A DNA stretch of 45,291 bases, taken from Comamonadaceae bacterium. Its GTDB lineage: Bacteria; Pseudomonadota; Gammaproteobacteria; Burkholderiales; Burkholderiaceae_C. Position 1 is the stretch's first letter. Each line of letters opens with the position of its first letter. Positions 15,899 to 25,400 of the stretch are shown one piece after another. The notes under the pieces were generated by a model. It did not search any database. It was not told where the DNA came from and saw only the letters and a program-made list of their open reading frames with translations. Made by a program: the position numbers and the translations under genes. The stretch covers positions 1-45,291 of the forward strand of contig CANFWV010000024.1 of assembly GCA_947450695.1 (NCBI GenBank), read 5' to 3'.

Positions 15899-18472
15899 CT
15901 ATCTGTTCGCATTTTCTGCACGCCCGTAGAACGATTTTTTGGCGAACTCAACCACCACGACATAAGCCAGGGTCAAACCCACCATCGCCAACACCAGCGG
16001 TGCTGGCAGAGGTACAAAACCGAAGACCGAACTGAAGGGCAAATACGGCAGCACCAAGGCCACTAGGATGACGCAGGCGCTGCTGCCCAGCAGCAAGTTG
16101 CCGGGTCGGCTGCGGTAAAACGGTCTGCGCGTGCGCACCACCAGTGCAATCACCAGCTCCGTCAACAGCGACTCTAAGAACCAGCCCGTTCGGAACTCTT
16201 CTGGCGAGGCACGAAATACCCAGAGCAAGGCGGCAAACGTCAGCATGTCGAACATCGAGCTGATCAGCCCAAAGCGCACCATGTAGTCGCGAATGAACCT
16301 CGTGTCCCAGCGGCGCGGCTTGGCGACCCATTCCGGGTCAACCCGGTCACTCGCAATGGCGGTGGCCGGAATGTCCGCCAGAAAATTATTCAACAAAATC
16401 TGCGACGCCAGCAAAGGCAGGAACGGCAAAAAAACAGACGCGATGGCCATGCTGAACATGTTGCCGAAGTTGGCGCTGATCGTGGTGAGGATGTACTTGA
16501 GCGTGTTGGCAAAGGTGTTACGGCCTTCGTCAATGCCAAGTCGCAAGATGCCCAGATCTTTACGCAGCAATAAGAAATCAGCCGCGTCCTTGGCCACGTC
16601 GACTGCTGTGTCAACAGAGATGCCGACGTCAGCAGCGTGCAGCGCCAACGCGTCATTGATGCCGTCGCCCATGTAGCCGACCACATGACCGCTTTTTTGC
16701 AGCGCCAAGATGATGCGCTCTTTCTGGTTCGGATCGACCTCGGCGAACAAGGTGGTGCGCGTAGCCGCATGCATCAGTGCCTCGTCGCCCATGTCGTTCA
16801 ACTCGCGGCCGGTCAGCACGGTGATGTCCGGCAGGTTGACGGCTTCGGCCACATGCCGCGCTACTTTGCGGTTGTCGCCGGTGATGATTTTCAGCGCCAC
16901 CCCGCGCTGCGCTAAATCCAAAATGGTTTGACGCACGTCGGCCTTGGGTGGGTCCATGAAGAGCAAGAAGCCGGCGAAGCACAAGCCGCATTCGTCTGCG
17001 CGCGTGTAGGAGCCGCTGCGCACGTCCACCTGTCGCCAAGCCACACCGAGCACACGATAACCCTGCGCACTCCATGTGTCATAACGGATTTCGATATTGG
17101 CGCGCATGGCATCATCGAGTGGCGCCTCAGCACCTTCAACGCCAACACCCGTGCAGTTAGCGAGAATTTTGTCGAGCGCGCCCTTGGCGATCAGCGTGCG
17201 GTTGCCCAAACCAGCCGCGCCATGGTCGTTATGAGCCACTACCACAGACAAGCACTTACGTACAAAATCGTATGGAATTTCGTCCACTTTTGTCTCAACA
17301 CAGAGGCCCAGTGCGGCCTTATTCACCGCGACCAGCACAGCATCATCCAGCGGGTTCGTCAAGCCCGACTGGAACTGCGCATTCAGCCCCGCGAGTTGCA
17401 ACACCGCTGGACTGGGCTGGCCTAGGGCATCCAACGCGCCGTCCAACTCAACCACGCCAGCCGTCAACGTGCCGGTCTTGTCTGTGCACAAGACATCCAT
17501 GCTGCCGAGGTTTTCAATTGAATTCAATCGGCGCACCAGCACGCCCAGTTTGGCCATGCGCTTGGCGCCATGCGACAGCGTGATGCTGACAATCGCTGGC
17601 AGTAACTCTGGCGTCAAGCCAACCGCCAAGGCTAGCGCAAACAGCAGCGAGGAAATCGGCGGCTTGGCCATGAAAATATTCACAGCGACCACCCCGACCA
17701 CCATCACCAGCATGATGCGGGTCAACAAATACCCGAAGCGGTGAACGCCACGCTCAAACTCTGTGAGCTGCGGACGCAACGCCAGCTTGTCTGCAATCTG
17801 CCCAAAGATGCTGCCTTTGCCGGTCTGCACAAGCAAGGCTCGAGCGGTCCCACTGCTCACGCTGGTACCCATGAAAACGCAGTTGCTGCGCTCGGCCAAG
17901 GCGGCTTTTTCGTTCACAACACCCGGCATTTTCTCAACGGGAAAAGTTTCCCCAGTTAGCACGGCCTGGTTGACAAAAAAGTCCTTGGCTGCGAGCAACA
18001 CCCCATCAGCGGGAACCAAACTGCCAGCGGACAGCAACACGATGTCGCCCCGCACCAACTGATGCGACGGCACGGTTTTCAGTAGCCCGCCGCGCAGCAC
18101 CTTTGAATGCACCGTGATCTGTGAACGCAATTTGTCAATCGCGTTGCCGGCGATGTATTCCTGGGTGAACCCCAGCAACGTGCTGCCGAACACGATCGCC
18201 AACACCACGCCCGCATCCATCCATTCAGAAGCGGCCAACGAAATGCAGGACGCCACAATCAGAATCAGCACCAGCGGACTCTTGAACTGGCTCAGCAAGA
18301 GCCCCAGCGCAGTGGCTTTTTTCATGGCCTTGAACGCATTCGGCCCATCGCGTTTTAGCCGCATATGCGCTTCGCGCTGAGTCAACCCGCGGCCATCAGA
18401 CTTTAGCTCGACCATGAGCTGATCTGCGGGCAAGCCCCAATAAGTGTCGATGGCACTGGGTTCGCCGGACAT
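15899..18472 (-). CDS. mgtA: Magnesium-translocating P-type ATPase (MgtA/MgtB type)
   Basis: 857 residues, close to the family's usual length. The actuator motif LTGET (172-176), phosphorylation motif CTDKTGTLT (Asp331), and hinge GDGINDA are intact. The M4 segment reads VGLTPELLPAIV, the signature of P3B Mg2+ pumps rather than Ca2+ or H+ pumps. About ten membrane helices can be counted. It imports Mg2+ across the inner membrane using ATP. The start at 18472 has AAGGA seven bases upstream. A 19-base dyad in the leader may help regulation. It is divergent from the molybdenum hydroxylase genes. Confidence 0.9.
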   Translation of the reverse strand: MSGEPSAIDTYWGLPADQLMVELKSDGRGLTQREAHMRLKRDGPNAFKAMKKATALGLLLSQFKSPLVLILIVASCISLAASEWMDAGVVLAIVFGSTLLGFTQEYIAGNAIDKLRSQITVHSKVLRGGLLKTVPSHQLVRGDIVLLSAGSLVPADGVLLAAKDFFVNQAVLTGETFPVEKMPGVVNEKAALAERSNCVFMGTSVSSGTARALLVQTGKGSIFGQIADKLALRPQLTEFERGVHRFGYLLTRIMLVMVVGVVAVNIFMAKPPISSLLFALALAVGLTPELLPAIVSITLSHGAKRMAKLGVLVRRLNSIENLGSMDVLCTDKTGTLTAGVVELDGALDALGQPSPAVLQLAGLNAQFQSGLTNPLDDAVLVAVNKAALGLCVETKVDEIPYDFVRKCLSVVVAHNDHGAAGLGNRTLIAKGALDKILANCTGVGVEGAEAPLDDAMRANIEIRYDTWSAQGYRVLGVAWRQVDVRSGSYTRADECGLCFAGFLLFMDPPKADVRQTILDLAQRGVALKIITGDNRKVARHVAEAVNLPDITVLTGRELNDMGDEALMHAATRTTLFAEVDPNQKERIILALQKSGHVVGYMGDGINDALALHAADVGISVDTAVDVAKDAADFLLLRKDLGILRLGIDEGRNTFANTLKYILTTISANFGNMFSMAIASVFLPFLPLLASQILLNNFLADIPATAIASDRVDPEWVAKPRRWDTRFIRDYMVRFGLISSMFDMLTFAALLWVFRASPEEFRTGWFLESLLTELVIALVVRTRRPFYRSRPGNLLLGSSACVILVALVLPYLPFSSVFGFVPLPAPLVLAMVGLTLAYVVVVEFAKKSFYGRAENANR

Positions 18473-18498
18473 GGCGTCATCCTTTCAGGCGTACTGCC

Positions 18499-18517
18499 GT
18501 TTTGAACGACTCAAAAC
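18499..18517. promoter_or_regulatory. Dyad in the mgtA leader
   Basis: GTTTTGA (18499-18505) and TCAAAAC (18511-18517) are perfect inverted arms around ACGAC, 27-45 bases upstream of the mgtA start codon. It could be an operator or an RNA hairpin in the leader. Mg2+-responsive leaders are known for mgtA in enterobacteria, but this sequence is not recognisably one of them. Confidence 0.35.
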
Positions 18518-18719
18518 CTCCCACGTCACGCCGTGAGTGATGGTTCCCGAAAAACTGCCAACCGCGTTTGATGTGCGTCAAAGCCAGTACGGACGGCTAA
18601 CTCAAACGGCCATAGCGGACTTTTCACATATTTCCATACATAAATGAAGGGTTATCCCCATGGTGTTTAACTACCCCGTACTACTTTTTAGTTGATTCAC
18701 TCACAGGACCTCCAACAAC

Positions 18720-19187
18720 ATGATCACGCTTGATATCAATAATCGAAAAGTCAATGTCGATGTACCGCCGGACATGCCTCTGCTCTGGGCACTTCGCGAC
18801 GAACTCGGCATGATGGGGACCAAATTTGGCTGCGGTGCCGGGCTCTGCGGCGCTTGCACCGTGCACATGGGCGACGCTGCTGTGCGCTCTTGCGTCACAC
18901 CGGTGTCTGCCGCTGTCGGCCAGCGCATCACCACCATTGAACACATGGAAGATCAGCCACTGGGGGCCGCCGTACAGGCCGCGTGGATGGCGGCCAACGT
19001 GCCGCAATGCGGCTATTGCCAGGGCGGCCAAGTGATGTCAGCAGTCGCACTGCTCAAAAGCAATCCCAAGCCGACAGACAGCGAAATCGACGACGCCATG
19101 AGTGGCAATATTTGCCGCTGCGGCACCTACACCCGCATCCGCACCGCCATCAAGCAGGTCTCGGCGCAACTCGGAGCCAAAGCATGA
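18720..19187 (+). CDS. Molybdenum hydroxylase small subunit, 2x[2Fe-2S] (IorA-like)
   Basis: 155 residues, all of it the two iron-sulphur domains of xanthine-oxidase family small subunits. The plant-type cluster uses C38, C43, C46 and C58 (FGCGAGLCGACTVHMG), and the second uses C97, C100, C132 and C134 (CGYCQGGQ and CRCGTY). It relays electrons from the molybdenum subunit. Its stop overlaps the start of the large subunit (ATGA), so they are coupled. Closest in layout to isoquinoline 1-oxidoreductase IorA, though related aldehyde or N-heterocycle dehydrogenases share this layout. Confidence 0.9.
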   Translation: MITLDINNRKVNVDVPPDMPLLWALRDELGMMGTKFGCGAGLCGACTVHMGDAAVRSCVTPVSAAVGQRITTIEHMEDQPLGAAVQAAWMAANVPQCGYCQGGQVMSAVALLKSNPKPTDSEIDDAMSGNICRCGTYTRIRTAIKQVSAQLGAKA

Positions 19188-21487
19188 ACAACACCCTCAA
19201 CCTCGAAAACACAGCTCGCCGGAACTGGCTGAAAAGCATGGGCGCTGGTGGTTTGATCTTGGCCGTTGGCCAGACTGGCAATGTCTTCGCGCAGACTGCC
19301 GCAGCCGCTGAACCGGTCAAGTTCGGTGGCGACAAGATGCCGGGTGGTCTGGTCGACGATCCCCTCGTTTTTGTCTCGATTGATGCCGCAGGCGTGGTCT
19401 CCGTGGTGTGCCATCGGTCCGAGATGGGCCAAGGTGTGCGCACCAGCATCCCCATGGTGGTGGCCGATGAACTTGAAGCTGATATGAAGCGCGTCAAAGT
19501 GGTGCAAGCGCTTGGCGACGAGGCCCGCTACGGCAGCCAGGACACCGATGGCTCACGCAGTCTGCGCCACTCGATGGAGCCGCTGCGCCGCGTCGGAGCC
19601 GCCGCACGCGCCATGCTCGAAGCCGCTGCTGCAGCCCGCTGGAAAGTACCGGCCAGCGAAGTGCAGGCCCGCCTGCACGAACTGGTACACGTGCCCACAG
19701 GCCGCAAGCTAGGCTTTGGAGACGTTGCACTGGCCGCAGCTGCCCTGCCTGTCCCATCCCGTGCCAGCCTGAAATTCAAAAAACCGGCACAGTTTCGGTA
19801 CATCGGCAAGAGCACTACGCCACTGATCGACGGCTCGGACATCGTGCGCGGTCGGGCCACCTTCGGTATCGACATTCGACTTGACGGCATGGTTTACGCC
19901 GTGGTGGCTCGGCCGCCTGTGATGGGCGGCAAACTCAAGCGTTTCGATGCCGTCAAAGCCTTGAAAGTACCGGGCGTGTTGCGCGTCTTTGAACTGAAAA
20001 GCACCCCCTTACCAGCCAACCACAACCCCATGGGTGGTGTTGCGGTGGTCGCCAGCAATACATGGTCAGCCATCAAGGGGCGCGAAGCTTTAGAGATTGA
20101 GTGGGAAGACGGCCCACATGCGAGTTACGACTCAGAAGCGTACAAGGCGACGCTGGAGGCCTCGGCCCGCCAACCCGCCAAAGCGTTGCGTAACGATGGC
20201 GACGTGACCGCTGTACTGGCCAAAGCCACACGGCGCGTGGAGGCTGAATACTACCTGCCCCATCTGGGACATGCCACGATGGAGCCACCTGTGGCGACCG
20301 TCCGCATTGTTGACAATCACTGCGAGATCTGGGCGCCGACACAGGCACCACAGGGTGCCCGCGATTTTGTAGCCAAAAAATTGGGCTTTAAGCCCGAGCA
20401 AGTCACCTTGAACGTGACCTTGCTGGGCGGTGGCTTTGGTCGCAAGTCCATGTTCGACTTCGTCGCTGAAGCCGCCTTGGTGTCACAAGCCATGGGCGGA
20501 AAAGCAGTCAAACTGCAATGGACGCGCGAAGACGACATCCACCACGATTACTTTCATACAGTAGCCCTGGAACACATGGAAAGCGCGCTCGATGCCAAGG
20601 GCAAACCCACTGCTTGGCTGCACCGCTCGGCAGCACCGTCCATTGGCTCGACCTTTGCGCTCGGTGCCAAGATGCAGAACGCCGGCGAGATGGGCATGAC
20701 GGCCATCAACGTGCCGTTCATGATCCCTAACGTCCGCATCGAAACACCCGAAGCGCAAGCCCACACGCGCATCGGCTGGTTCCGTTCGGTCTACAACATT
20801 CCGCACGCCTTTGCCGTGCAGAGTTTTGTCGGTGAGTTGGCGGCTGCAGCCAAGCGCGACCCGAAAGACTACCTGCTGGAATTGATCGGGCCTGCCCGCC
20901 GAATTGACCCGGGCACGCTGTCGGATCACACCAACTATGGCGAGTCCCCAGAGCGTTATCCGATCGACACAGGCCGCATGGCACGGGTCGTTCGGATGGC
21001 GGCTGAAGGTGCCAAATGGGGCCGCAAAATGCCCAAGGGCCGCGGGCTGGGTATCGCCGTCGCTTATTCGTTCATGAGCTACGTCGCCACCGTGATTGAG
21101 GTCGAAGTGGACGCCAAAGGGGCTCTGCGTGTCATCGCTGTCGACTCAGCGGTGGACTGTGGACCGCAGGTCAATCCCGAGCGCATCCGGTCGCAACTCG
21201 AAGGCGCCGTCATCATGGGGCTGGGCTTGGCGAAGCATGGAGAAATCACGTTCAAGGACGGCAAGGTGGTGCAAAGCAACTTCAACGACTATGCGATGCT
21301 GCGTCTTAACGAATCGCCTCGGGATATTCGTGTGCACTTCGCGCCAGCCGACTACAGCGTCGCCCCAGGCGGCGTGGGCGAACCCGGTCTGCCGCCGATC
21401 GCGCCAGCCCTGTGCAATGCGATCTTTGCCGCCACCGGCAAACGCATCCGCCGGTTGCCGATTGGCGAGCAGCTCACCGTCGCGTAA
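19184..21487 (+). CDS. Molybdopterin-binding large subunit of a periplasmic hydroxylase (IorB-like)
   Basis: 767 residues from the ATG at 19184, which overlaps the upstream stop; a longer reading frame starting at 18983 runs through the small-subunit gene and is not credible. The N-terminus is a Tat signal (ARRNWLKS, then [11 protein letters not shown]), which fits export of a folded molybdo-enzyme. Family motifs include [24 protein letters not shown] and the C-terminal [11 protein letters not shown] with the catalytic Glu. It would hydroxylate an N-heterocycle or oxidise an aldehyde. No cytochrome subunit or XdhC-type maturation gene is adjacent. It converges on the DTW gene with only 8 bp between stops. 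Confidence 0.9.
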   Translation: MNNTLNLENTARRNWLKSMGAGGLILAVGQTGNVFAQTAAAAEPVKFGGDKMPGGLVDDPLVFVSIDAAGVVSVVCHRSEMGQGVRTSIPMVVADELEADMKRVKVVQALGDEARYGSQDTDGSRSLRHSMEPLRRVGAAARAMLEAAAAARWKVPASEVQARLHELVHVPTGRKLGFGDVALAAAALPVPSRASLKFKKPAQFRYIGKSTTPLIDGSDIVRGRATFGIDIRLDGMVYAVVARPPVMGGKLKRFDAVKALKVPGVLRVFELKSTPLPANHNPMGGVAVVASNTWSAIKGREALEIEWEDGPHASYDSEAYKATLEASARQPAKALRNDGDVTAVLAKATRRVEAEYYLPHLGHATMEPPVATVRIVDNHCEIWAPTQAPQGARDFVAKKLGFKPEQVTLNVTLLGGGFGRKSMFDFVAEAALVSQAMGGKAVKLQWTREDDIHHDYFHTVALEHMESALDAKGKPTAWLHRSAAPSIGSTFALGAKMQNAGEMGMTAINVPFMIPNVRIETPEAQAHTRIGWFRSVYNIPHAFAVQSFVGELAAAAKRDPKDYLLELIGPARRIDPGTLSDHTNYGESPERYPIDTGRMARVVRMAAEGAKWGRKMPKGRGLGIAVAYSFMSYVATVIEVEVDAKGALRVIAVDSAVDCGPQVNPERIRSQLEGAVIMGLGLAKHGEITFKDGKVVQSNFNDYAMLRLNESPRDIRVHFAPADYSVAPGGVGEPGLPPIAPALCNAIFAATGKRIRRLPIGEQLTVA

Positions 21488-21495
21488 GGTCCACC

Positions 21496-22245
21496 TCAAC
21501 CGCGCAAGCCCTGCAGGCGCAGATGCACATCGTCCTCCATGTCGATGGGCATCTGCTGCTTGGCTTGCAAATAGTGGTTGGTGAACACATCCAAATAAGC
21601 CTCGAGTGATTGCGCTGCGTGGGACTCTCCGGCCAGTTCCATGCACAACGCAGCCACCTCAGACGTGCAGAAATGGTCCTCACGTTTGGAGCGGCGCAGG
21701 CGATAGCGTGAGAGTTGCTCCGGCTGCAAGCTGAGCACCGGCAAGTGGTTTAGGTACGGGCTCTTGCGAAACATCTTGCGGGCCTCAGGCCAAGTGGCGT
21801 CGAGCAATACAAACAGCGCTCGCTTGCCGGTTTGTAGCGACACGTCGGTCACCACCCGATCGGCTGCCACAAACTCGCCCGGAAATACCAGGTAGGGCTG
21901 CCATTGCGGGTCAGCCAACATGGCCAACAACGCGGGGTCAACTTCGGTGCGCGCCCAGCCAAAGGCGGCTGTATCTGTCACCACGTCGGCAATCAACCAG
22001 CCTGTGTTGCTCGGCTTGAGCGGCTCAATGTCACACATGATCAAACACACCCCAGCCTGCGTCGGCACGTCTGGGCGCAAGGCGCACAGGCAATGAGAAA
22101 CCACCAGGCGGCAACCCGTGCAATGCACCAAACGCGAACCCCCACGAGCAAGAAACGGTTTTGAACTGCGCGCGATGCGGGCGCTGCGTAGGCGTGCGAC
22201 GGCGTGCGGCGTTCGCGGGGAGTGGGGAGCGTTGAAGTCAGTCAT
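21496..22245 (-). CDS. DTW-domain tRNA-uridine aminocarboxypropyltransferase
   Basis: 249 residues. The N-terminal zinc-knuckle cysteines C42, C45, C52 and C54 (HCTGCRLVVSHCLC) and the signature DATWPEARKM (starting at Asp149) define the DTW/TDD family, represented by E. coli YfiP (TapT). Such enzymes transfer the 3-amino-3-carboxypropyl group of S-adenosylmethionine to a uridine of tRNA, giving acp3U. It is cytoplasmic. The gene stands alone between convergent and divergent neighbours, so the context adds little. Confidence 0.85.
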   Translation of the reverse strand: MTDFNAPHSPRTPHAVARLRSARIARSSKPFLARGGSRLVHCTGCRLVVSHCLCALRPDVPTQAGVCLIMCDIEPLKPSNTGWLIADVVTDTAAFGWARTEVDPALLAMLADPQWQPYLVFPGEFVAADRVVTDVSLQTGKRALFVLLDATWPEARKMFRKSPYLNHLPVLSLQPEQLSRYRLRRSKREDHFCTSEVAALCMELAGESHAAQSLEAYLDVFTNHYLQAKQQMPIDMEDDVHLRLQGLRG

Positions 22246-22327
22246 GGTGCAAGGTATTTTCGGTCATGAGGATGTCTGCTTGTGTTCGATCATCAGGGTT
22301 ACCCATTAGCCCAATAAATCTACCGAT

Positions 22328-22335
22328 TGGTACGA
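22328..22335. promoter_or_regulatory. Candidate FadR-type half-palindrome upstream of a Bug gene
   Basis: TGGTACGA fits the t.GT-AC.a pattern of FadR-subfamily operators with no spacer. It lies about 50 bp upstream of the Bug gene at 22384. It is short and differs from the stronger motif found elsewhere in the island, so support is weak. Confidence 0.2.
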
Positions 22336-22383
22336 TTGAATCTTTAACGGTAAATTTAACAAGTTATCAATTCGGGAGTGCGT

Positions 22384-23352
22384 ATGGACCGTCGGGAAGT
22401 TTTAAAGGGGGCCGCCGCAATGTGGGGCCTGAGCTGCCTGAACGTCATGGCCCAAGGTGCTTGGCCAGCCAAGCCGGTGCGCATCGTTGTGTTGTTCGGT
22501 GTCGGCGGCGCGTCGGACACCCTGACCCGACTCTTGGGTGAAAAGCTGCAGGCCTATTTCAACCAGACTTTCCTCGTCGAAAACAAAACCGGCGCGGGCG
22601 GCAATATCGGCATGCTCAATGTGATGAACTCACCGCCAGACGGCTATGCCATCGCATCAGCCACCATTGGCACCTTGTCGATCAACCAGTTTTTGTACGC
22701 CAACGCAGGCTACGACCCCGCCAAAGATTTCGCTTACGTCTCCACTATCTGGGAAAACTGCAACGTGGTGGTCGTCTCAGCGGAACACCCCGCCAAGAAC
22801 ATGAAGGAATTTATCGCCTGGGCCAAGGAGCAACCCAAAGGCGTCACCTTCAGCTCGTCCGGGGTTGGGACCACACCCCATTTAGCGGGCGAGTTGTTTG
22901 CCAAACGAACCGGTATCCAAGGCGTTCATGTGCCCTTCCGCAGCTCGGCCACCATCGAAGTCGTCGGCCGCACGGTTGACTTTGCGATTGACAACGTCGC
23001 CAGCTACGTCCCCTTGATTCGCGCCGGAAAAGCGCGGGCTCTGGCCGTGACTTCAGTCGACCGGTGGCCGACCCTGCCGCAGGTTCCGACCATGGCGGAG
23101 GTCGGCTTGCCTGACTTCGTGATCACCTCCTGGGGGGCCTTCGTCATGCCCGCCGGCACGCCAGCCGCGATCACTGCGCAGCTGTCAAAAGCAGTTCAAG
23201 AAATTTTGAGCCAGCCAGCCATGAAGGAACGCTTCATGACGATCGGTGCCAAAGCGGTGCATTCGACGCCGCAAGAGACTGCTGCGTTTGCAGCTGCTGA
23301 GCGCGTCAAGTGGAAAGAGATCGTTCGCTTGTCTGGCGCTAAGCTGGATTGA
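22384..23352 (+). CDS. Bug/TctC-family substrate-binding protein
   Basis: 322 residues from the ATG at 22384, which has GGGAG five bases upstream; a GTG at 22378 is also in frame. The N-terminus MDRREVLKGAAAMWGLS is Tat-like (RR, then a hydrophobic stretch), ending near MAQGAW. Bug motifs follow: PVRIVVLFGVGGASDTLTRL, NKTGAGGNIGML and the SPPDGYAIA block. It is expected to bind a carboxylate in the periplasm. Its last 14 bases overlap the 3' end of the converging D-2-hydroxyacid dehydrogenase gene, tying it physically to the catabolic island. Confidence 0.9.
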   Translation: MDRREVLKGAAAMWGLSCLNVMAQGAWPAKPVRIVVLFGVGGASDTLTRLLGEKLQAYFNQTFLVENKTGAGGNIGMLNVMNSPPDGYAIASATIGTLSINQFLYANAGYDPAKDFAYVSTIWENCNVVVVSAEHPAKNMKEFIAWAKEQPKGVTFSSSGVGTTPHLAGELFAKRTGIQGVHVPFRSSATIEVVGRTVDFAIDNVASYVPLIRAGKARALAVTSVDRWPTLPQVPTMAEVGLPDFVITSWGAFVMPAGTPAAITAQLSKAVQEILSQPAMKERFMTIGAKAVHSTPQETAAFAAAERVKWKEIVRLSGAKLD

Positions 23353-24415
23353 GCGGCGAAGCCGGCCGGTCCATCAGCGGCTCAAAACGCTTGACAAACT
23401 CGGGCCACACCTCGGGGTTGATCAAGCGCGATGGCGGCTCGCCCAGCGCCACCTGCGCCAACTGAGTTGCAGCCATCGTCGCCATTTGCACACGAGCGTC
23501 TTTGCTAACGCCGGCGGTGTGGTGCGTAGCAATCACCTGATCGAGACTGAGCAGCGGGTGACTGGCCGCTGGCGGCTCAATCACCCAAACGTCCAAACCG
23601 GCACCGCGCAAATGTCCTGAGTGCAAGGCGTCATACAGAGCCGCCTCGTCATGAATGCCACCTCGCGCCGTCGTCACAAACAAGGCGCCCGGCTTCATGG
23701 CCGCAAAAGTACTGGCGTTGAACATCCCCAGCGTTTGGTCATCGCGGGGACAGTGAACAGAGACAACATCGGACTGCAACAGCAACTCATCTAACGTCAC
23801 CGATGTCGCGCCACGCTCGTCAATAGTCTGTGCACTCAAGAACGGGTCATGAGCGATCACCGTCATGCCGAAAGCGCGGGCCAATTGCGCCACCAGCGTT
23901 CCAATGTAGCCAATCCCCACTAAACCCAAAGTGCGGCCATGAAGCTCAAAACCCATGCCTTCTGCGCGCGTGAAATGATCGCCACGGCGCAAGCGCCTGT
24001 CCGCTTCCGTCAAGCGCTTGGCCAAACCCAGCATCATCCCTAAAGTGTGCTCGGCCACAGCGCGCGCATTGCTGCCTGTCTGATTGAATACACACACACC
24101 AGCACGGGTGCAGGCCGGGACATCCACCGTGTCGTAACCGGCACCGTAAGTCGACACAGCCAACAAGTTGGGGCTGCCTTTGAGCAAGGCTTCATTGACG
24201 CGCCAAACATCCGGCAAATCATCCTTCGCTGAGGACACGTGGTAGGCGTGCATCGTCGCCATGGCCCGACGTACTGCCTCATCTTCACCTTGCGACTTGC
24301 GCACTTGCAGGCTCATGTTGTCATGACTGCGAATCAAGCTGTCAAACGTCTGGGCATCCAAGGGGAGGTCTAAGCGTAAGACTGAAAAGGGAGGCGTCAT
24401 CGAAGCTTCTGTCAT
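23339..24415 (-). CDS. D-isomer-specific 2-hydroxyacid dehydrogenase (NAD-dependent)
   Basis: 358 residues. The Rossmann motif GLVGIGYIG, the arginine in VTTARGG, and the catalytic His in ATHHTAGVS are those of the D-2-hydroxyacid dehydrogenase family (glyoxylate/hydroxypyruvate/phosphoglycerate branch). It interconverts a D-2-hydroxy acid and a 2-oxo acid with NAD(P)H in the cytoplasm. An ATG five codons in (24400) is an alternative start. It lies directly downstream of the FadR-type regulator and converges on the preceding Bug gene. Its stereochemistry is opposite to that expected of the FMN enzyme two genes away, so together they could interconvert or drain both enantiomers. Confidence 0.85.
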   Translation of the reverse strand: MTEASMTPPFSVLRLDLPLDAQTFDSLIRSHDNMSLQVRKSQGEDEAVRRAMATMHAYHVSSAKDDLPDVWRVNEALLKGSPNLLAVSTYGAGYDTVDVPACTRAGVCVFNQTGSNARAVAEHTLGMMLGLAKRLTEADRRLRRGDHFTRAEGMGFELHGRTLGLVGIGYIGTLVAQLARAFGMTVIAHDPFLSAQTIDERGATSVTLDELLLQSDVVSVHCPRDDQTLGMFNASTFAAMKPGALFVTTARGGIHDEAALYDALHSGHLRGAGLDVWVIEPPAASHPLLSLDQVIATHHTAGVSKDARVQMATMAATQLAQVALGEPPSRLINPEVWPEFVKRFEPLMDRPASPLNPA

Positions 24416-24450
24416 ACAAGTGATCCCGAAAGTTGACTGGTGCGGATAAT

Positions 24451-25305
24451 TTAAAGGTCTGCGCGTTTGACGTTGCCCACGGGCCGGACCTTGCCAACGG
24501 GTCCATTCAAAACCTCAATGGTCATCGGTGTTTTGTAGGCGCTCATGACCAGATCGCGCATGTGCAACAGGTGCGCACGCCAGAACGTCTCTACAGCGGC
24601 CGGTGTGCTGTTGCGCATCAATTTCACAACCTCTATCCGGCTGCGAATGCTGTCTTGGCGCAACTTGTCGACACCGGCCTTGGCCAAGGTGCGCTCGGTG
24701 ATGTGTTCGTGCTGTTTGCGGATGATGTCGTAGATCAGCGCGGACAAAAGCTGAATCGTTTTATTGCCGCAGTTCTGTGTGATGAGAATCGAGAATTGAG
24801 CACTCAAGTCGGCATAACGAATGGGGTCGCTTTGCGCGACCTCTTGGGCCGCTGCAATGTTAGCTTCCAAGGCAGCTAAAGCAACCGCATTTTTCTGAGC
24901 GGCCATCAAACCTGCCGCGGGTGGTTCGATGATGGTTCTGGCCAGCCACACGTCCTCTAGCGTCGTGCCTTCAATTTGCAGAAATACACCGACCTGACGT
25001 GCGGCTGCGCCCAAGTCAACCGAGGTCACCCGCGAACCGCCGTACTTGCCCCGAGTGATGGAAATTAACGATTCTGACTCCAGCAAACGCAGCGCTTCTC
25101 GCAGCGTGGGGCGAGAGATATTGAACTCGGTTTGAAGCACGTTTTCGGGGTGCAACTTGTCACCAGGCTTGAGTCTGCCCGTCACAATTTGATGGCGTAA
25201 TTCAGCGGCAACCACCTCCGCAGCCTTGGGACGTTTGGTCGATTTGATCGGTTTTTGAGCGGCTGTTTTGAGGCCCTTGACGCGGTCACTGGCATTCATC
25301 GTCAT
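24451..25305 (-). CDS. FadR-subfamily GntR transcriptional regulator
   Basis: 284 residues from an ATG at 25305; a GTG at 25404 that overlaps the previous stop (GTGA) would add 33 residues of unlikely sequence. The winged helix contains LRHQIVTGRLKPGDKL and ISRPTLREALRLLESESLI, which is the GntR recognition region. An all-helical FCD ligand domain (about 110-260) follows. FadR-type proteins sense organic acids or acyl-CoAs and usually repress. The gene follows the FMN dehydrogenase on the same strand. The repeated motif ATTGTMTAMCT upstream of three units of the island is its likely operator (inference). Confidence 0.87.
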   Translation of the reverse strand: MTMNASDRVKGLKTAAQKPIKSTKRPKAAEVVAAELRHQIVTGRLKPGDKLHPENVLQTEFNISRPTLREALRLLESESLISITRGKYGGSRVTSVDLGAAARQVGVFLQIEGTTLEDVWLARTIIEPPAAGLMAAQKNAVALAALEANIAAAQEVAQSDPIRYADLSAQFSILITQNCGNKTIQLLSALIYDIIRKQHEHITERTLAKAGVDKLRQDSIRSRIEVVKLMRNSTPAAVETFWRAHLLHMRDLVMSAYKTPMTIEVLNGPVGKVRPVGNVKRADL

Positions 25306-25400
25306 AAGGTCTTGACACAAAGGTTGCGTTGTAAAAGTGGGATTAAAGCGTAGCACACAGCCCGCCCTTGAAAAGCCTAAACACCGAGGCAGTGACTGAC

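Noticed and set aside
18983..19183. N-terminal extension of the molybdenum subunit
   Set aside because: It runs through the small-subunit gene in another frame. The ATGA start at 19184 begins with a proper Tat signal.
24433..24879. 148-codon plus-strand frame
   Set aside because: Antisense to the C-terminal part of the FadR-type regulator, which has clear GntR and FCD features.
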